Shown here piece after piece: positions 7,180 through 15,842 of a DNA stretch of 27,604 nucleotides. The stretch comes from an uncultured Bacteroidales bacterium (GTDB taxonomy: Bacteria; Bacteroidota; Bacteroidia; Bacteroidales; WCHB1-69), in contig CALECM010000099.1 of the NCBI GenBank assembly GCA_937949745.1, forward strand, positions 1-27,604. The letters run 5' to 3'. The translations under genes and the position numbers were made by a program. The notes below the pieces were generated by a model that was not told the DNA's origin, did not search any database, and saw nothing but the letters and a program-made list of their open reading frames with translations. Within the stretch, counting starts at the first letter, position 1. Every line of letters begins with the position of its first letter.

Positions 7180-8406
7180 ATGAAAAGATCTTTATTAATT
7201 GTTTTTCTGATCTTCATGTATTTTTATTGTCATTCACAACAGGTCGAAGATATGCGTTGGACCATTTATAATACCGGCAATTCAGGAATTAACAGCGATA
7301 ATATTACCCGCATCGGTATTACACCAAACGGCACCAAATGGATCGGAACCTATACGGGGATGAATCGTTTCAATAATACGTGGACGATACTAGATCATGA
7401 GAGTCATAATATACAATACTTTAATATTGCTTCCCTGGCTGTGGAAAATGATTCGTCGCTATGGATCGGGACCTTCGTTGAAGGAATGATCCGTTTAAAA
7501 GGTGAACAATGGGAAATCTATAATAGTCAAAATTCACCTCTCTTAACAGGCATTATCCGGGCTATTGCTATCGACAATAATGGAAATAAATGGGTAGGAT
7601 CCTCGGAAAGCGGTCTTTATGAATTCAACGGGGAAACATGGATCCATTATGAAGATCAAAATTCAGGTTTACCTGATAACAGCATTCATTCTCTTTTCGT
7701 TACTGCGGATAACTCTGTATGGGTTGGAACGGAAGACGGCCTGGCCAGATACCATAACAGAGCCTGGGCACCTGCACACACCGTAGGACTTTACGGACAA
7801 ACGGTAAATGCCATCACCGCTAATCATCATGGAGATATGTTCTTTGGAACCCATAACGGTCTGGCAAGACTCCGGAACGGCAATTGGGAAATTTTCACCG
7901 AGCAGAACAGTCCCTTACCGGATAATGAAATATACGCATTGGCAACAGATACTTCGGGACATCTATGGATCGGAACATCTTCAGGTATAACCAGATTTGA
8001 TGGGAGAAACTGGTATACCTGGAATGATGATAATTCTCCATTACCGGAAAACTCTGTAAATGCCATAGCCATAGATAAAGATAATCATAAATGGATCGGG
8101 ACCGACGGAGGCGGATTAGTCCGGTTAAGCGGGGATATCGCGACTTCAATACCTCAATATACAAATACTTCTCACAATTTTATCGTCAAACCTAATCCGG
8201 CTAAAGATAAAATCACCATTTTATTTAATGAAGAAATGAGTCATAGCGATATTGAAATTATTGCGTTATTGGGAAAGGTCTTAAAAAAGGTCTCCGTATC
8301 CGGAACTCATGTTGAAATACCGGTAAATGATCTGTCCAGCGGTTTGTATCTGATCAAAATCAAAACCGGTCATGAGGTGATCACGAAAAAATTAATCATC
8401 AAATAA
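7180..8406 (+). CDS. Secreted beta-propeller protein with type IX secretion sorting domain
   Basis: The 408-residue product has a signal peptide (about 1-20), a repeat domain (about 25-330) and a C-terminal type A sorting domain (about 335-408, starting IVKPNPAKDKI and containing LSSGLYLIKI), which marks cargo of the type IX secretion system. The repeat domain carries seven units of the form (K/S)WIGT..G..R(F/L)...W, joined by linkers such as QNSPLPDN, as in 'two-component regulator propeller' blades. Seven units would make one closed propeller. Unlike the hybrid sensors that use this fold, the protein has no membrane helix, kinase or DNA-binding domain. It is probably on the cell surface or released; its ligand is unknown. 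The GNAT gene follows after 17 bp and may be cotranscribed. Confidence 0.87.
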   Translation: MKRSLLIVFLIFMYFYCHSQQVEDMRWTIYNTGNSGINSDNITRIGITPNGTKWIGTYTGMNRFNNTWTILDHESHNIQYFNIASLAVENDSSLWIGTFVEGMIRLKGEQWEIYNSQNSPLLTGIIRAIAIDNNGNKWVGSSESGLYEFNGETWIHYEDQNSGLPDNSIHSLFVTADNSVWVGTEDGLARYHNRAWAPAHTVGLYGQTVNAITANHHGDMFFGTHNGLARLRNGNWEIFTEQNSPLPDNEIYALATDTSGHLWIGTSSGITRFDGRNWYTWNDDNSPLPENSVNAIAIDKDNHKWIGTDGGGLVRLSGDIATSIPQYTNTSHNFIVKPNPAKDKITILFNEEMSHSDIEIIALLGKVLKKVSVSGTHVEIPVNDLSSGLYLIKIKTGHEVITKKLIIK

Positions 8407-8423
8407 TATATAAATATACCATT

Positions 8424-8705
8424 ATGAAAATAACACAGAAAAATAATGAAAAGAACGGCGCTTTTTTTGCTATGGATAATGAAACCGTAGCCGGAGAAAT
8501 GACTTATGTATGGGGAGGCGATAAACAGATCATCATCGATCATACGGAAGTGCTTCCACAATACGAAGGACAAGGCATTGGAAATGAAATGGTCAAGAAG
8601 TCCGTAGACTTTGCGCGGGAAAAACACATTAAGATATTACCGCTTTGTTCATTTGCCCAAAGCGTTTTCGAAAAAACTCCTGCTTATAAGGATGTATTGG
8701 CTTAG
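8424..8705 (+). CDS. Small GNAT-fold N-acetyltransferase (COG2388 type)
   Basis: This is a 93-residue minimal GNAT protein. The acetyl-CoA pyrophosphate-binding loop is visible as QYEGQGIG (46-53), preceded by the strand IIIDHTEVLP and followed by the helix containing VDFAREKHIKILPLC with Cys75. This order (DHTEV, GQGIG, ILPLC, FxxTPxYKDVL) is typical of the short YjdJ/COG2388 family, whose substrates are mostly unknown. It lies 17 bp downstream of the propeller gene on the same strand and ends 9 bp from the convergent nitroreductase. No promoter of its own is evident. Confidence 0.85.
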   Translation: MKITQKNNEKNGAFFAMDNETVAGEMTYVWGGDKQIIIDHTEVLPQYEGQGIGNEMVKKSVDFAREKHIKILPLCSFAQSVFEKTPAYKDVLA

Positions 8706-8714
8706 CCGAATTTA

Positions 8715-9332
8715 CTATTCCGGATAACCCACCGGCTGTCCGAGTATGGCTTTACCGTTGCCAAATCCGGCCAGTTCTTTTATTTTATCCTTATTGATGC
8801 TACCTATGGCGACTGTATTCAGTTTGGCCGAAGTACAATACAGATAAACATTTTGACTGATGTTACCACAATCGGTAGCGCCATAGAGATCCATTGCTTC
8901 CTGGGGCATTCCCTGCATTTTATCGTAATTTGCTACGTAAACAAGAAGCAATGGCGCTTTTTTTGCAAAATCACCAAGAGCTATTTCCGCACGGTAATCC
9001 CCTTTCCTGACCTGTTTGAGCTGATGCCGGGTATGATCATAGAGGTAAATACCTTCAGGAATAAAAATGTAAATATCGATTTGCTGCATATTCCTGGCAG
9101 TAGGAGCGGTACGGCGTCCGTCTTCACGGTTGATGCCATCCGCTGCCCATAACAAATTGGAAAGTTCTGACATAGGCAAGGCCCTGTCGGCAAACTGGCG
9201 GGCGGATTTTCGTGCCGCCAGTACTTCCATCAAAGGTTCTCCTCCGGTTTTCTGCGGAGCAGGTAATATTATATCTTGTGCCTGTAGAGTAAATCCGGCC
9301 AAGAGTAGACAACTGATCAGGATATTTTTCAT
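8715..9332 (-). CDS. Exported SagB-type nitroreductase family protein
   Basis: This is a 205-residue FMN-dependent oxidoreductase of the nitroreductase/SagB-ThcOx group. A signal peptide (about 1-18, ending LQAQ) suggests a periplasmic protein. The mature part shows the family start (EVLAARKSARQFADRALPMSEL), the LLWAADGINR segment, the RTAPTARNMQ segment that contacts FMN, and the C-terminal GFGNGKAILGQPVGYP. Its start codon overlaps the floA stop by one base (TAATG), so translation is probably coupled. It is the last gene of the operon beginning near 12467. The substrate is unknown. Similar exported proteins are common in Bacteroidales; calling it a classical nitroaromatic reductase would be overreach. 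Confidence 0.87.
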   Translation of the reverse strand: MKNILISCLLLAGFTLQAQDIILPAPQKTGGEPLMEVLAARKSARQFADRALPMSELSNLLWAADGINREDGRRTAPTARNMQQIDIYIFIPEGIYLYDHTRHQLKQVRKGDYRAEIALGDFAKKAPLLLVYVANYDKMQGMPQEAMDLYGATDCGNISQNVYLYCTSAKLNTVAIGSINKDKIKELAGFGNGKAILGQPVGYPE

Positions 9333-10315
9333 TACTTTATTTCGTTATTTTTATTACCGTTACGAGGTTTGGCGATCGATTCGCGCATTTGGGTATCGGA
9401 TTTGATATTCTCGAGTTTGTAATAATCGATCACACCTAAATTTCCATTCCTGAAAGCATCTGCGAGAGCCAGCGGCACTTCGGCTTCCGCCAAAATAACC
9501 TTAGCGCGTGCTTCCTGAGCGATGGCTTTCATCTCCTGTTCGAGGGCTACCGCCATAGCACGACGTTCCTCGGCTTTCGCCTGGGCGATATTTTTATCCG
9601 CATTGGCCTGGTCCATTTGTAAAAGCGCCCCGATATTCTTTCCAACATCGACATCGGCGATATCAATGGACAAGATCTCAAAAGCGGTCCCGGAATCAAG
9701 TCCTTTATTCAATACCAGTTTTGATATGGAATCAGGATTCTCCAATACGGCTTTATGTGTAGCTGCAGAACCGATAGCGGACACGATACCTTCCCCTACC
9801 CTTGCGATGATCGTTTCTTCTCCGGCACCTCCTACCAATTGTTTAATATTGGTACGAACGGTTACACGGGCTTTGGCGATCAGCTGGATCCCGTCTTTAG
9901 CCATAGCGGCTACCGGCGGCGTATCGATTACTTTCGGGATAACGGAAGTCTGGATGGCTTCCAGAATATTACGTCCTGCCAGATCAATGGCAGTGGCGGA
10001 TTTAAAATCGAGAGGGATATTAGCCTTATCGGCTGAAATAAGGGCGTTCACCACCGGAGTAACATGGCCACCTGCCAGATAATGTGCTTCCAGTTGGTCG
10101 CGGTTTAATTTGATTCCGGCTTTTGTTCCCGTTATCAAAGCGTTCACGATAACGCTCGGCGGAACTTTTCTCCATCTCATCAATATTAATTGGATTAATG
10201 AGATTCTTACGCCATTAAGCAGCGCGTTGAACCATAAGCCTATCGGGACCATCCAAAGTAAGAAAATTAAGAGAAAAAGGGCTACTACGAAGATAATGAT
10301 TGTTGTGGGTTCCAT
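9332..10315 (-). CDS. floA: Flotillin-like membrane scaffold protein FloA
   Basis: FloA organises functional membrane microdomains. The 327 residues are close to the usual length of about 330. An N-terminal hydrophobic segment (about 6-28) anchors the protein. A SPFH-like domain follows (motifs KVPPSVIVNALI, VTVRTNIKQLVGGAGEETI, IDIADVDVGKNIGA), then an Ala/Glu-rich coiled region (about 235-290: AKAEERRAMAVALEQE) and a LGVIDYYKLENIKSDT tail. The nfeD gene is immediately upstream with a 10-bp gap, the classic partner arrangement. The downstream nitroreductase is joined by a TAATG overlap. Confidence 0.96.
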   Translation of the reverse strand: MEPTTIIIFVVALFLLIFLLWMVPIGLWFNALLNGVRISLIQLILMRWRKVPPSVIVNALITGTKAGIKLNRDQLEAHYLAGGHVTPVVNALISADKANIPLDFKSATAIDLAGRNILEAIQTSVIPKVIDTPPVAAMAKDGIQLIAKARVTVRTNIKQLVGGAGEETIIARVGEGIVSAIGSAATHKAVLENPDSISKLVLNKGLDSGTAFEILSIDIADVDVGKNIGALLQMDQANADKNIAQAKAEERRAMAVALEQEMKAIAQEARAKVILAEAEVPLALADAFRNGNLGVIDYYKLENIKSDTQMRESIAKPRNGNKNNEIK

Positions 10316-10325
10316 AATTATAATT

Positions 10326-10787
10326 TTATTTTAGTTTTACAAATACTTTATTTCCTTCTATGCCAGTTACGACGATAGGGCTGTTTACATCAATAAATCC
10401 GTGGGTCGAAGAAACTTCCACCACTTCCCCGTTAAATTTTCCTTTTCCCATCGGAGCCAGTCTGGAGAGCGCGACACCTTCAACCCCGATTTGGATTTTC
10501 GATTCATCTATCTCGTTAACTTTACTGTCGATATTGGTCTTTAACATAAGTTTACGCCACGTTTTCGTTCTCAACGTCAATACGATCACGACAATGGAAA
10601 CCACAATAGTGGCCACCAATGTAATATTCCCGATCATGATCCCATATTCCACATAAGAGCCGACAATCCCGCCGATGATCATCAGGCATCCTATAATGCC
10701 GACAATCCCGCCCGGAATAACCAGAACTTCAAGAATAAGTAAGACTAGTCCCAGGAGGATCAATAAGATAATAAGGCCAATATTCAT
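10326..10787 (-). CDS. NfeD-family membrane protein
   Basis: This is a short-form NfeD protein of 153 residues, normally encoded next to a flotillin-type protein. Hydrophobic segments cover about 3-73 (three helices, including LVLLILEVLVIPGG). A soluble C-terminal OB-fold follows (about 95-153: IGVEGVALSRLAPMGKGKF, GNKVFVKL). No serine-protease domain is present, which separates it from the long NfeD1b form. Its start overlaps the tyrS stop by one base (10787) and floA follows after 10 bp, so membrane-domain genes are translationally tied to a tRNA synthetase gene. Confidence 0.92.
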   Translation of the reverse strand: MNIGLIILLILLGLVLLILEVLVIPGGIVGIIGCLMIIGGIVGSYVEYGIMIGNITLVATIVVSIVVIVLTLRTKTWRKLMLKTNIDSKVNEIDESKIQIGVEGVALSRLAPMGKGKFNGEVVEVSSTHGFIDVNSPIVVTGIEGNKVFVKLK

Positions 10788-12076
10788 TACGACTGTATAT
10801 TTATGATATAATAATTTTTCTTTCCTTTCTGAACCAGGATATATTTATGATTAATCAGGGCACCTGCATCCACGACGAAAGAAGCGTCGATCTTTGCTTT
10901 ATTAACGGACACCCCGTTGTCTGTCAGCATTCTGCGGGCTTCTCCTTTTGAAGGGAAGATATGGGTGAGGTCGGTAAGAAATTCCACAACGGGAATACCA
11001 TCCGCTATCTGTCCGGCAGTTAAATTAACCTGCGGGACTCCCTCGAAAATATCCAGGAATATTTTTTCCGGCAATGAAGCGAGGCTCTCTGCCGTCCCTT
11101 TCCCGAAAAGGATTTCCGACGCATTTAACGCCGCTTCATAATCTTCTTCGGAATGTACTTCTATGGTAAGGTACTTTGCAAGGGTTTTCTGTAATATCCT
11201 GAGATGAGGAGCCGCTTCATGTTCTTTTTCAAGATTATCGATCTCCTCTTTGGTGAAAAGTGTAAAAATCCGGATATACCGTTTGGAATCCTCATCCGAG
11301 CAATTCAGCCAGAATTGGTAAAAGGCGTACGGTGAAGTTTTTTCAGGATCCAGCCAGATATTACCTTTTTCACTTTTCCCGAATTTACCTCCGTCCGCTT
11401 TGGTTATCAGGGGACAGGTAAGCCCGAAGACTTCCCTACCCGCTTTTCTTCTGATCAATTCCGAACCGGTGGTAATATTTCCCCATTGATCGGATCCGCC
11501 CATTTGCATCCTGCAATTAATCGTCTGGTTAAGATGATAAAAATCATAAGCCTGAACCAACTGGTAAGAAAATTCGGTAAATGACATACCGTCCACCTCG
11601 CCGCTGAAACGCTTTTTAACGGAATCCTTGGACATCATGTAATTAACGGTAATGTGTTTCCCTACATCACGGATAAATTCCAGGAAAGAAATCTTACTCA
11701 TCCAGTCATAATTATTCACAAGTATCGCTTTCTTATCATTTTCAGAATCGAAATCCAGGAATTTGGACAGCTGCTTCCGGATACACGCTACGTTATGCCG
11801 AAGCGTTTCCTCATCCAACAGATTACGTTCCTGGGACTTACCCGACGGATCGCCGATCATGCCCGTGGCCCCTCCGAGTAATACTACCGGCTGATGGCCG
11901 CAATGCTGGAAATGTTTCAATATCATCACGCTCACCAAATGCCCGATATGAAGTGAATCTGCAGTAGGATCAATGCCCACATAGGCACTGGTCACCTCTT
12001 TTGCCAATTGCTCTTCGGTTCCGGGCATGATATCCTGCAACATGCCGCGCCATTTTAATTCTTCAACAAAATTCAT
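10787..12076 (-). CDS. tyrS: Tyrosyl-tRNA synthetase
   Basis: This class I synthetase charges tRNA-Tyr with tyrosine. The 429 residues match bacterial TyrS. The nucleotide-binding signature HIGH is at 43-46, the KMSKS equivalent reads KFGKS at 231-235, and the tyrosine-pocket region is intact (QMGGSDQWGNI, 191-201). A C-terminal S4 RNA-binding domain follows (about 355-420: FPSKGEARRMLTDNGVSVN). The lipoprotein gene lies 13 bp upstream on the same strand, and the nfeD start overlaps the tyrS stop. No T-box or other leader element is visible in the short upstream gap. Confidence 0.97.
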   Translation of the reverse strand: MNFVEELKWRGMLQDIMPGTEEQLAKEVTSAYVGIDPTADSLHIGHLVSVMILKHFQHCGHQPVVLLGGATGMIGDPSGKSQERNLLDEETLRHNVACIRKQLSKFLDFDSENDKKAILVNNYDWMSKISFLEFIRDVGKHITVNYMMSKDSVKKRFSGEVDGMSFTEFSYQLVQAYDFYHLNQTINCRMQMGGSDQWGNITTGSELIRRKAGREVFGLTCPLITKADGGKFGKSEKGNIWLDPEKTSPYAFYQFWLNCSDEDSKRYIRIFTLFTKEEIDNLEKEHEAAPHLRILQKTLAKYLTIEVHSEEDYEAALNASEILFGKGTAESLASLPEKIFLDIFEGVPQVNLTAGQIADGIPVVEFLTDLTHIFPSKGEARRMLTDNGVSVNKAKIDASFVVDAGALINHKYILVQKGKKNYYIINIQS

Positions 12077-12089
12077 CGATCAACAGAAT

Positions 12090-12467
12090 TTAATTCATAA
12101 TATTTACATACCATTTCCCTTCAACCCGGTTAAGGTAAAAAGAGACATTATTGTGGACACTATCCAGATAAACATCACAATTATAGCGTATAACGGAATC
12201 ATTTATTATTTCTTTCCCGCCATGGGTTAAAGACACTTCGGTATCCTGCATACGCTGCAATTCCTGCGGGGTAATCATGGCTTTAATCAGTTCGATAAAA
12301 TCACGGGACTCGGGAGTGGCATATTTTTTTGCTTCATCCAATTCGCCTTTGTACCAATGATATATAAAATCATCCATTACCTTTTCAGGTTTCGGCTCAC
12401 AACTAACGAAAAAGAAAACGAGAAAAGAAAAACATAAACAATGAATACCGACACTAAAGTTTCTCAT
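12090..12467 (-). CDS. Small hypothetical lipoprotein (DUF4878-like)
   Basis: This is a 125-residue predicted lipoprotein. A hydrophobic signal segment ends in FFFVSC with the lipobox cysteine at residue 23. The mature part begins with PEKVMDDFIYHWYKGELDEAKKYATPES, contains a long helix, and ends in strands (VIRYNCDVYLDS, VEGKWYVNI). This is the pattern of the NTF2-like DUF4878-type lipoproteins of Bacteroidota; the assignment is by pattern only. It is the first gene of the operon with tyrS, nfeD, floA and the nitroreductase. Its promoter is probably the TACATTTG box at 12491-12498. Confidence 0.8.
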   Translation of the reverse strand: MRNFSVGIHCLCFSFLVFFFVSCEPKPEKVMDDFIYHWYKGELDEAKKYATPESRDFIELIKAMITPQELQRMQDTEVSLTHGGKEIINDSVIRYNCDVYLDSVHNNVSFYLNRVEGKWYVNIMN

Positions 12468-12490
12468 CTCCTATATAATGAATTGTAGTG

Positions 12491-12498
12491 CAAATGTA
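12491..12498 (-). promoter_or_regulatory. -7 promoter box of the lipoprotein-tyrS-nfeD-floA operon
   Basis: On the minus strand the sequence is TACATTTG, a good TAnnTTTG match followed by CAC. The transcript would start near 12485, about 18 bases before the lipoprotein ATG. It is the only evident promoter for the five-gene operon. Confidence 0.6.
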
Positions 12499-12528
12499 CG
12501 ACTTTTTTACAAATAGATCGCTTTTCAA

Positions 12529-13290
12529 TTATATGGAAATAGTTTCCCCGTCAATACCCAGAAAAACATTGGAAGGAAGTTTTTTCATCACATCTTCATA
12601 TTTACCCATGGAATGCCCTACATGGGTAAGATAGGCTTTTCCGGGCTTAAGCCGTTCAATCACCGCTAAAGCCTTTTCCAGATTAAAATGCGAATAATGT
12701 TCTTTTTCACGAAGGGCATTAATAACCAGGACATCAAGATCATATAATTTTTTCAATTCTTTTTCCGCGATGAAACTGGCGTCTGTAATATAAGCCAATC
12801 TTCCTATCCTGTAACCCAGGATAGGAAGATGCAGGTGTTTGACATGGACAGGTATCACACAAATATTTTCTATATAAAACGGATCATCCTGTACCGGAAT
12901 AAGATGTAAGTCAGGCACTCCGGGATATTTAAAGGTTTTAAAAGCGTAATCGTAATCTTTGGCAATCACGTTGAGTACCCTCTTCAAGCCGTAAATATTC
13001 ATGGTTTTTTCCGTCATGAAATTTATAGGCCTTATATCGTCAATACCGCCGATATGGTCTTTATGCTCGTGGGTTACGAGAATGGCATCAATTTTAGTAA
13101 TATGGTTAGTGAGAAGTTGTTGTCTCAGATCCGGACCGGCATCAATGAGGATGGAAACCCCGTCTGTTTCTACCAGAGCGGAAGTCCGCAAACGTTTATC
13201 CCTGGGATCCCCGGAAAGACAAACTTCGCAAGGGCATCCGATGACGGGCACACCTTGCGAAGTTCCTGTTCCTAAAAAAGTGAGTTTCAT
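12529..13290 (-). CDS. Metallo-beta-lactamase-fold hydrolase, PhnP-like
   Basis: This is a 253-residue metal-dependent hydrolase related to the cyclic phosphodiesterase PhnP. The metal-binding motif HEHKDH is at 74-79. Further ligands are suggested by VHVKHLHLP, YITDASF and LTHVGHSMG. An N-terminal GCPCEVC group (Cys19, Cys21, Cys24) matches the extra zinc-binding loop of PhnP. No phosphonate genes are nearby, so the natural substrate here is unknown, probably a cyclic or diester phosphate. It follows the M3 peptidase gene after 21 bp and is probably cotranscribed with it. Confidence 0.9.
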   Translation of the reverse strand: MKLTFLGTGTSQGVPVIGCPCEVCLSGDPRDKRLRTSALVETDGVSILIDAGPDLRQQLLTNHITKIDAILVTHEHKDHIGGIDDIRPINFMTEKTMNIYGLKRVLNVIAKDYDYAFKTFKYPGVPDLHLIPVQDDPFYIENICVIPVHVKHLHLPILGYRIGRLAYITDASFIAEKELKKLYDLDVLVINALREKEHYSHFNLEKALAVIERLKPGKAYLTHVGHSMGKYEDVMKKLPSNVFLGIDGETISI

Positions 13291-13311
13291 TTACTTTTTT
13301 TAAACAATGCT

Positions 13312-15432
13312 TTATTTTAAACCTCTGTTTTTCAATAAAGGTTCAATGGAAGGTTCTTTACCTCTGAAGTCAAGGTATAATTTCATAGGATCTTCCGTAT
13401 TTCCTTTTTCGAGGATGTTTTTCCTGAAAGAAGTAGCTACTTCCTGATTGAAAACACCTTTTTCCCTGAAAGCCTCGAAAGCGTCGTTGTCCAATACCGC
13501 AGACCAGGTGTAGCTATAATAACCGGCGCTATATCCGCCAGAAAAAATATGCTGGAAATAAGTGCTTTTGTAACGGGGTATAATCTCCTGTATCAAACCG
13601 ATTTTTTTCATCGCCTGGGTTTCAAAATCAGGTAAAGTAATGGTTTGGGGTTGGGTAATCGTATAATAATCCATATCCAGAAATGAAGCGGCCAGTAATT
13701 CAGTATTAATGAATCCTTGTCCATAAGTAGAGGCAGCCTCAATTTTAGTAATCAGCTCGTCGGGAATAGCTTCTCCGGTCTGGTAATGTTTCGCATACAT
13801 TTTCATCACTCCCGGATCACTCGCCCAATTTTCCATAATTTGAGAAGGAAGTTCCACAAAATCGCGGGAAACATTGGTTCCGGACAGAGATCTGTAGTGG
13901 CATTTGGATAACATGCTGTGTAATCCGTGACCGAATTCATGGAAGAAAGTTTCAGCCTGGTCGAAATTCAACAAAGAAGGCTTGTCTCCTGTGGGAGAAG
14001 TAAAATTCATTACTAAAGAAACTACCGGAATCACATTCTTCCCGTCCCTGTCAATATATTGTTCACGGAAATTTGTCATCCAGGCACCACTTCGTTTGCT
14101 TTCCCTGGGATGGTAATCCATATAAAGTATCGCAATCACGTTATCTCCCTCTTTTACTTCGTAAGCTTCCACACTTTCTTCATATATGGGAATATTTTTA
14201 TTTTCCTGGAAAGTGATACCGTATAAATTCCGGCATACCATAAAAATCCCTTCGCGAACAGCTTTCAAAGAGAAATAAGGACGAATAATATCATCGTCCA
14301 GATCATATTTTTCTTTACGTAATTTTTCAGAATAATATCTCCAGTCCCACGGTTCCAGTTTAAAATTGCCGCCTTCCGCCCTGATCATCCCGTTATATTC
14401 GGCAGCTTCTTTTTTAGCTTTTGCCAATGCGGGCGTCCAGATCGATTGAAGCAGGTTATTTACAGCCTGTGGGGTTTTGGCCATATTATCATCCAATACG
14501 TAAGCCGCATAAGAATCAAATCCGAGAATACGGGCCCTCTCCAGCTGAAGATTAACAATATCATTAATTATAGGACGGTTATCCACATCTCCGGAGGTGC
14601 AGCGTGAAGTGTATGCATCCCACAACTCTTTTCTTAATTCCCTGTCTTTACAGTTTTGAAGGAAAGGCTCCATACTGGGAAGATGAATCGTGAATACCCA
14701 TTTCCCTTTTGTAGCTTCGTCTTTATTGCCGGCTTCTGCGGCAGCGGCTATCTGGTCGGCTGTCATCCCGTCCAGTCTGGCAACATCATCCACAACCAAT
14801 TTATAATCATTCGTAGCCTTCAATACATTATTCCCGAAATTAAGGGATAAAAGGGATAGCTTTTCATTGATTTCCCGGAAACGGCCTTGCTGTTCGGCAG
14901 GCACGTTAGCTCCGCCTCTAACGAAATTCTTGTATGTCTCTTCCAGCAACCTCTGCTGTTCCGGCTCCAGATTTAATGATTCCCGCTGATCATAAACCGT
15001 CTTGATCCTTTCGAAGAGTTTCGCATTCAAAGAAATATCATCACCATGTTGGGTAACTTTCGGGGTTACGATCTCGGATATCCGGGTCATTTCATCCGAA
15101 TTCATACATTCCGTGAGGTTAAAGAAAACGGCGGATACGTTATACAGAAGCTGTCCGCTATATTCCAGAGCTTCTACGGTATTTTGGAAAGTAGGAGCTT
15201 CGGCGTTATTCACGATTGCCTCGATCTCTTCCCGTTGTTGTTTGATTCCCTCATCAAAAGCGGGAATGTAATGTTCGGTTTTAATACGGTCGAAAGGAGG
15301 CACTCCATAAGGAGTATCCCATGTCTGGAAGAACGGATTGGCATTTTGGTCCTGTACCGTTTCCGTTTTTTTATTTCCGCATCCTATCAGCAGAATGCCG
15401 GAAAGTACTAATAATGTCATGTTTTTTCTCAT
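13312..15432 (-). CDS. dcp: M3-family dipeptidyl carboxypeptidase, lipoprotein form
   Basis: This zinc metallopeptidase probably removes C-terminal dipeptides from peptides in the envelope. The 706 residues start with a lipoprotein signal (cysteine in LLIGCGNKK, residue 18), so unlike cytoplasmic Dcp it should be membrane-tethered. The catalytic motif is complete: HEFGH at 498-502, inside ETFFHEFGHGLHSML. The M3 landmarks near the C-terminus (YSYTWSAVLDNDAFEAF, FRKNILEKGNTEDPMKLY) are present. The start at 15432 is preferred; an internal ATG at 15420 would also keep the signal. The PhnP-like gene follows after 21 bp. Confidence 0.94.
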   Translation of the reverse strand: MRKNMTLLVLSGILLIGCGNKKTETVQDQNANPFFQTWDTPYGVPPFDRIKTEHYIPAFDEGIKQQREEIEAIVNNAEAPTFQNTVEALEYSGQLLYNVSAVFFNLTECMNSDEMTRISEIVTPKVTQHGDDISLNAKLFERIKTVYDQRESLNLEPEQQRLLEETYKNFVRGGANVPAEQQGRFREINEKLSLLSLNFGNNVLKATNDYKLVVDDVARLDGMTADQIAAAAEAGNKDEATKGKWVFTIHLPSMEPFLQNCKDRELRKELWDAYTSRCTSGDVDNRPIINDIVNLQLERARILGFDSYAAYVLDDNMAKTPQAVNNLLQSIWTPALAKAKKEAAEYNGMIRAEGGNFKLEPWDWRYYSEKLRKEKYDLDDDIIRPYFSLKAVREGIFMVCRNLYGITFQENKNIPIYEESVEAYEVKEGDNVIAILYMDYHPRESKRSGAWMTNFREQYIDRDGKNVIPVVSLVMNFTSPTGDKPSLLNFDQAETFFHEFGHGLHSMLSKCHYRSLSGTNVSRDFVELPSQIMENWASDPGVMKMYAKHYQTGEAIPDELITKIEAASTYGQGFINTELLAASFLDMDYYTITQPQTITLPDFETQAMKKIGLIQEIIPRYKSTYFQHIFSGGYSAGYYSYTWSAVLDNDAFEAFREKGVFNQEVATSFRKNILEKGNTEDPMKLYLDFRGKEPSIEPLLKNRGLK

Positions 15433-15487
15433 AATTTTTATTTTAAAAATAGCATATTATCCTGTTAGTATTCTTTTTAAAGCAAGG

Positions 15488-15495
15488 CAAAAATA
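15488..15495 (-). promoter_or_regulatory. -7 promoter box of the M3 peptidase gene
   Basis: On the minus strand the sequence is TATTTTTG. The predicted start near 15482 gives a leader of about 50 bases. Confidence 0.5.
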
Positions 15496-15641
15496 CAAAA
15501 ATTATCCAGCGAACGATCTTAATTCCTATAATTCCGGATTTTCGATTTCACAGTATTCACGATAAGTTCTTTCGATAGTTATTCTTAAAGAAACATCAAT
15601 AATTTTTTATTAAAAATAAATTATTTATTTCGATAATTTAT

Positions 15642-15649
15642 TATATTTG
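15642..15649 (+). promoter_or_regulatory. Distal -7 promoter box upstream of the DUF58 gene
   Basis: TATATTTG followed by CACC is a strong match to TAnnTTTG. It would start a transcript near 15655, about 190 bases upstream of the preferred DUF58 start at 15843. The 410-bp spacer 15433-15842 otherwise holds the peptidase promoter, this box, a second box at 15817-15824 and AT-rich sequence. I see no RNA gene in it. Confidence 0.5.
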
Positions 15650-15816
15650 CACCGGAAAAGAATCACGATAATTAATGACGAACACCCCTGGCCGGAATTA
15701 TGAAATATCAGCAGCATTTGAACAGTATACGCATCCGGATGCAATTTGTCTGCTTTTCCGTTATTTTGAAATTTCCCCAAAATATCAATATACTTTTCAC
15801 GTCCGGTTTTATATTG

Positions 15817-15824
15817 TATTTTTG
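15817..15824 (+). promoter_or_regulatory. Proximal -7 promoter box of DUF58-radC
   Basis: TATTTTTG matches TAnnTTTG and ends 18 bases before the ATG at 15843, the same geometry as several other promoters in this window. It supports the ATG at 15843 over the in-frame ATG at 15675. Confidence 0.5.
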
Positions 15825-15842
15825 TACACTAAATCAGAAATT

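Noticed and set aside
9522..10082. A 186-codon plus-strand reading frame
   Set aside because: It is antisense to floA; its Ala/Ser-rich product mirrors the floA coding pattern.
15433..15842. A small RNA gene transcribed from the 15642 promoter
   Set aside because: No terminator hairpin with a T run follows before the DUF58 gene, so a long leader is simpler.
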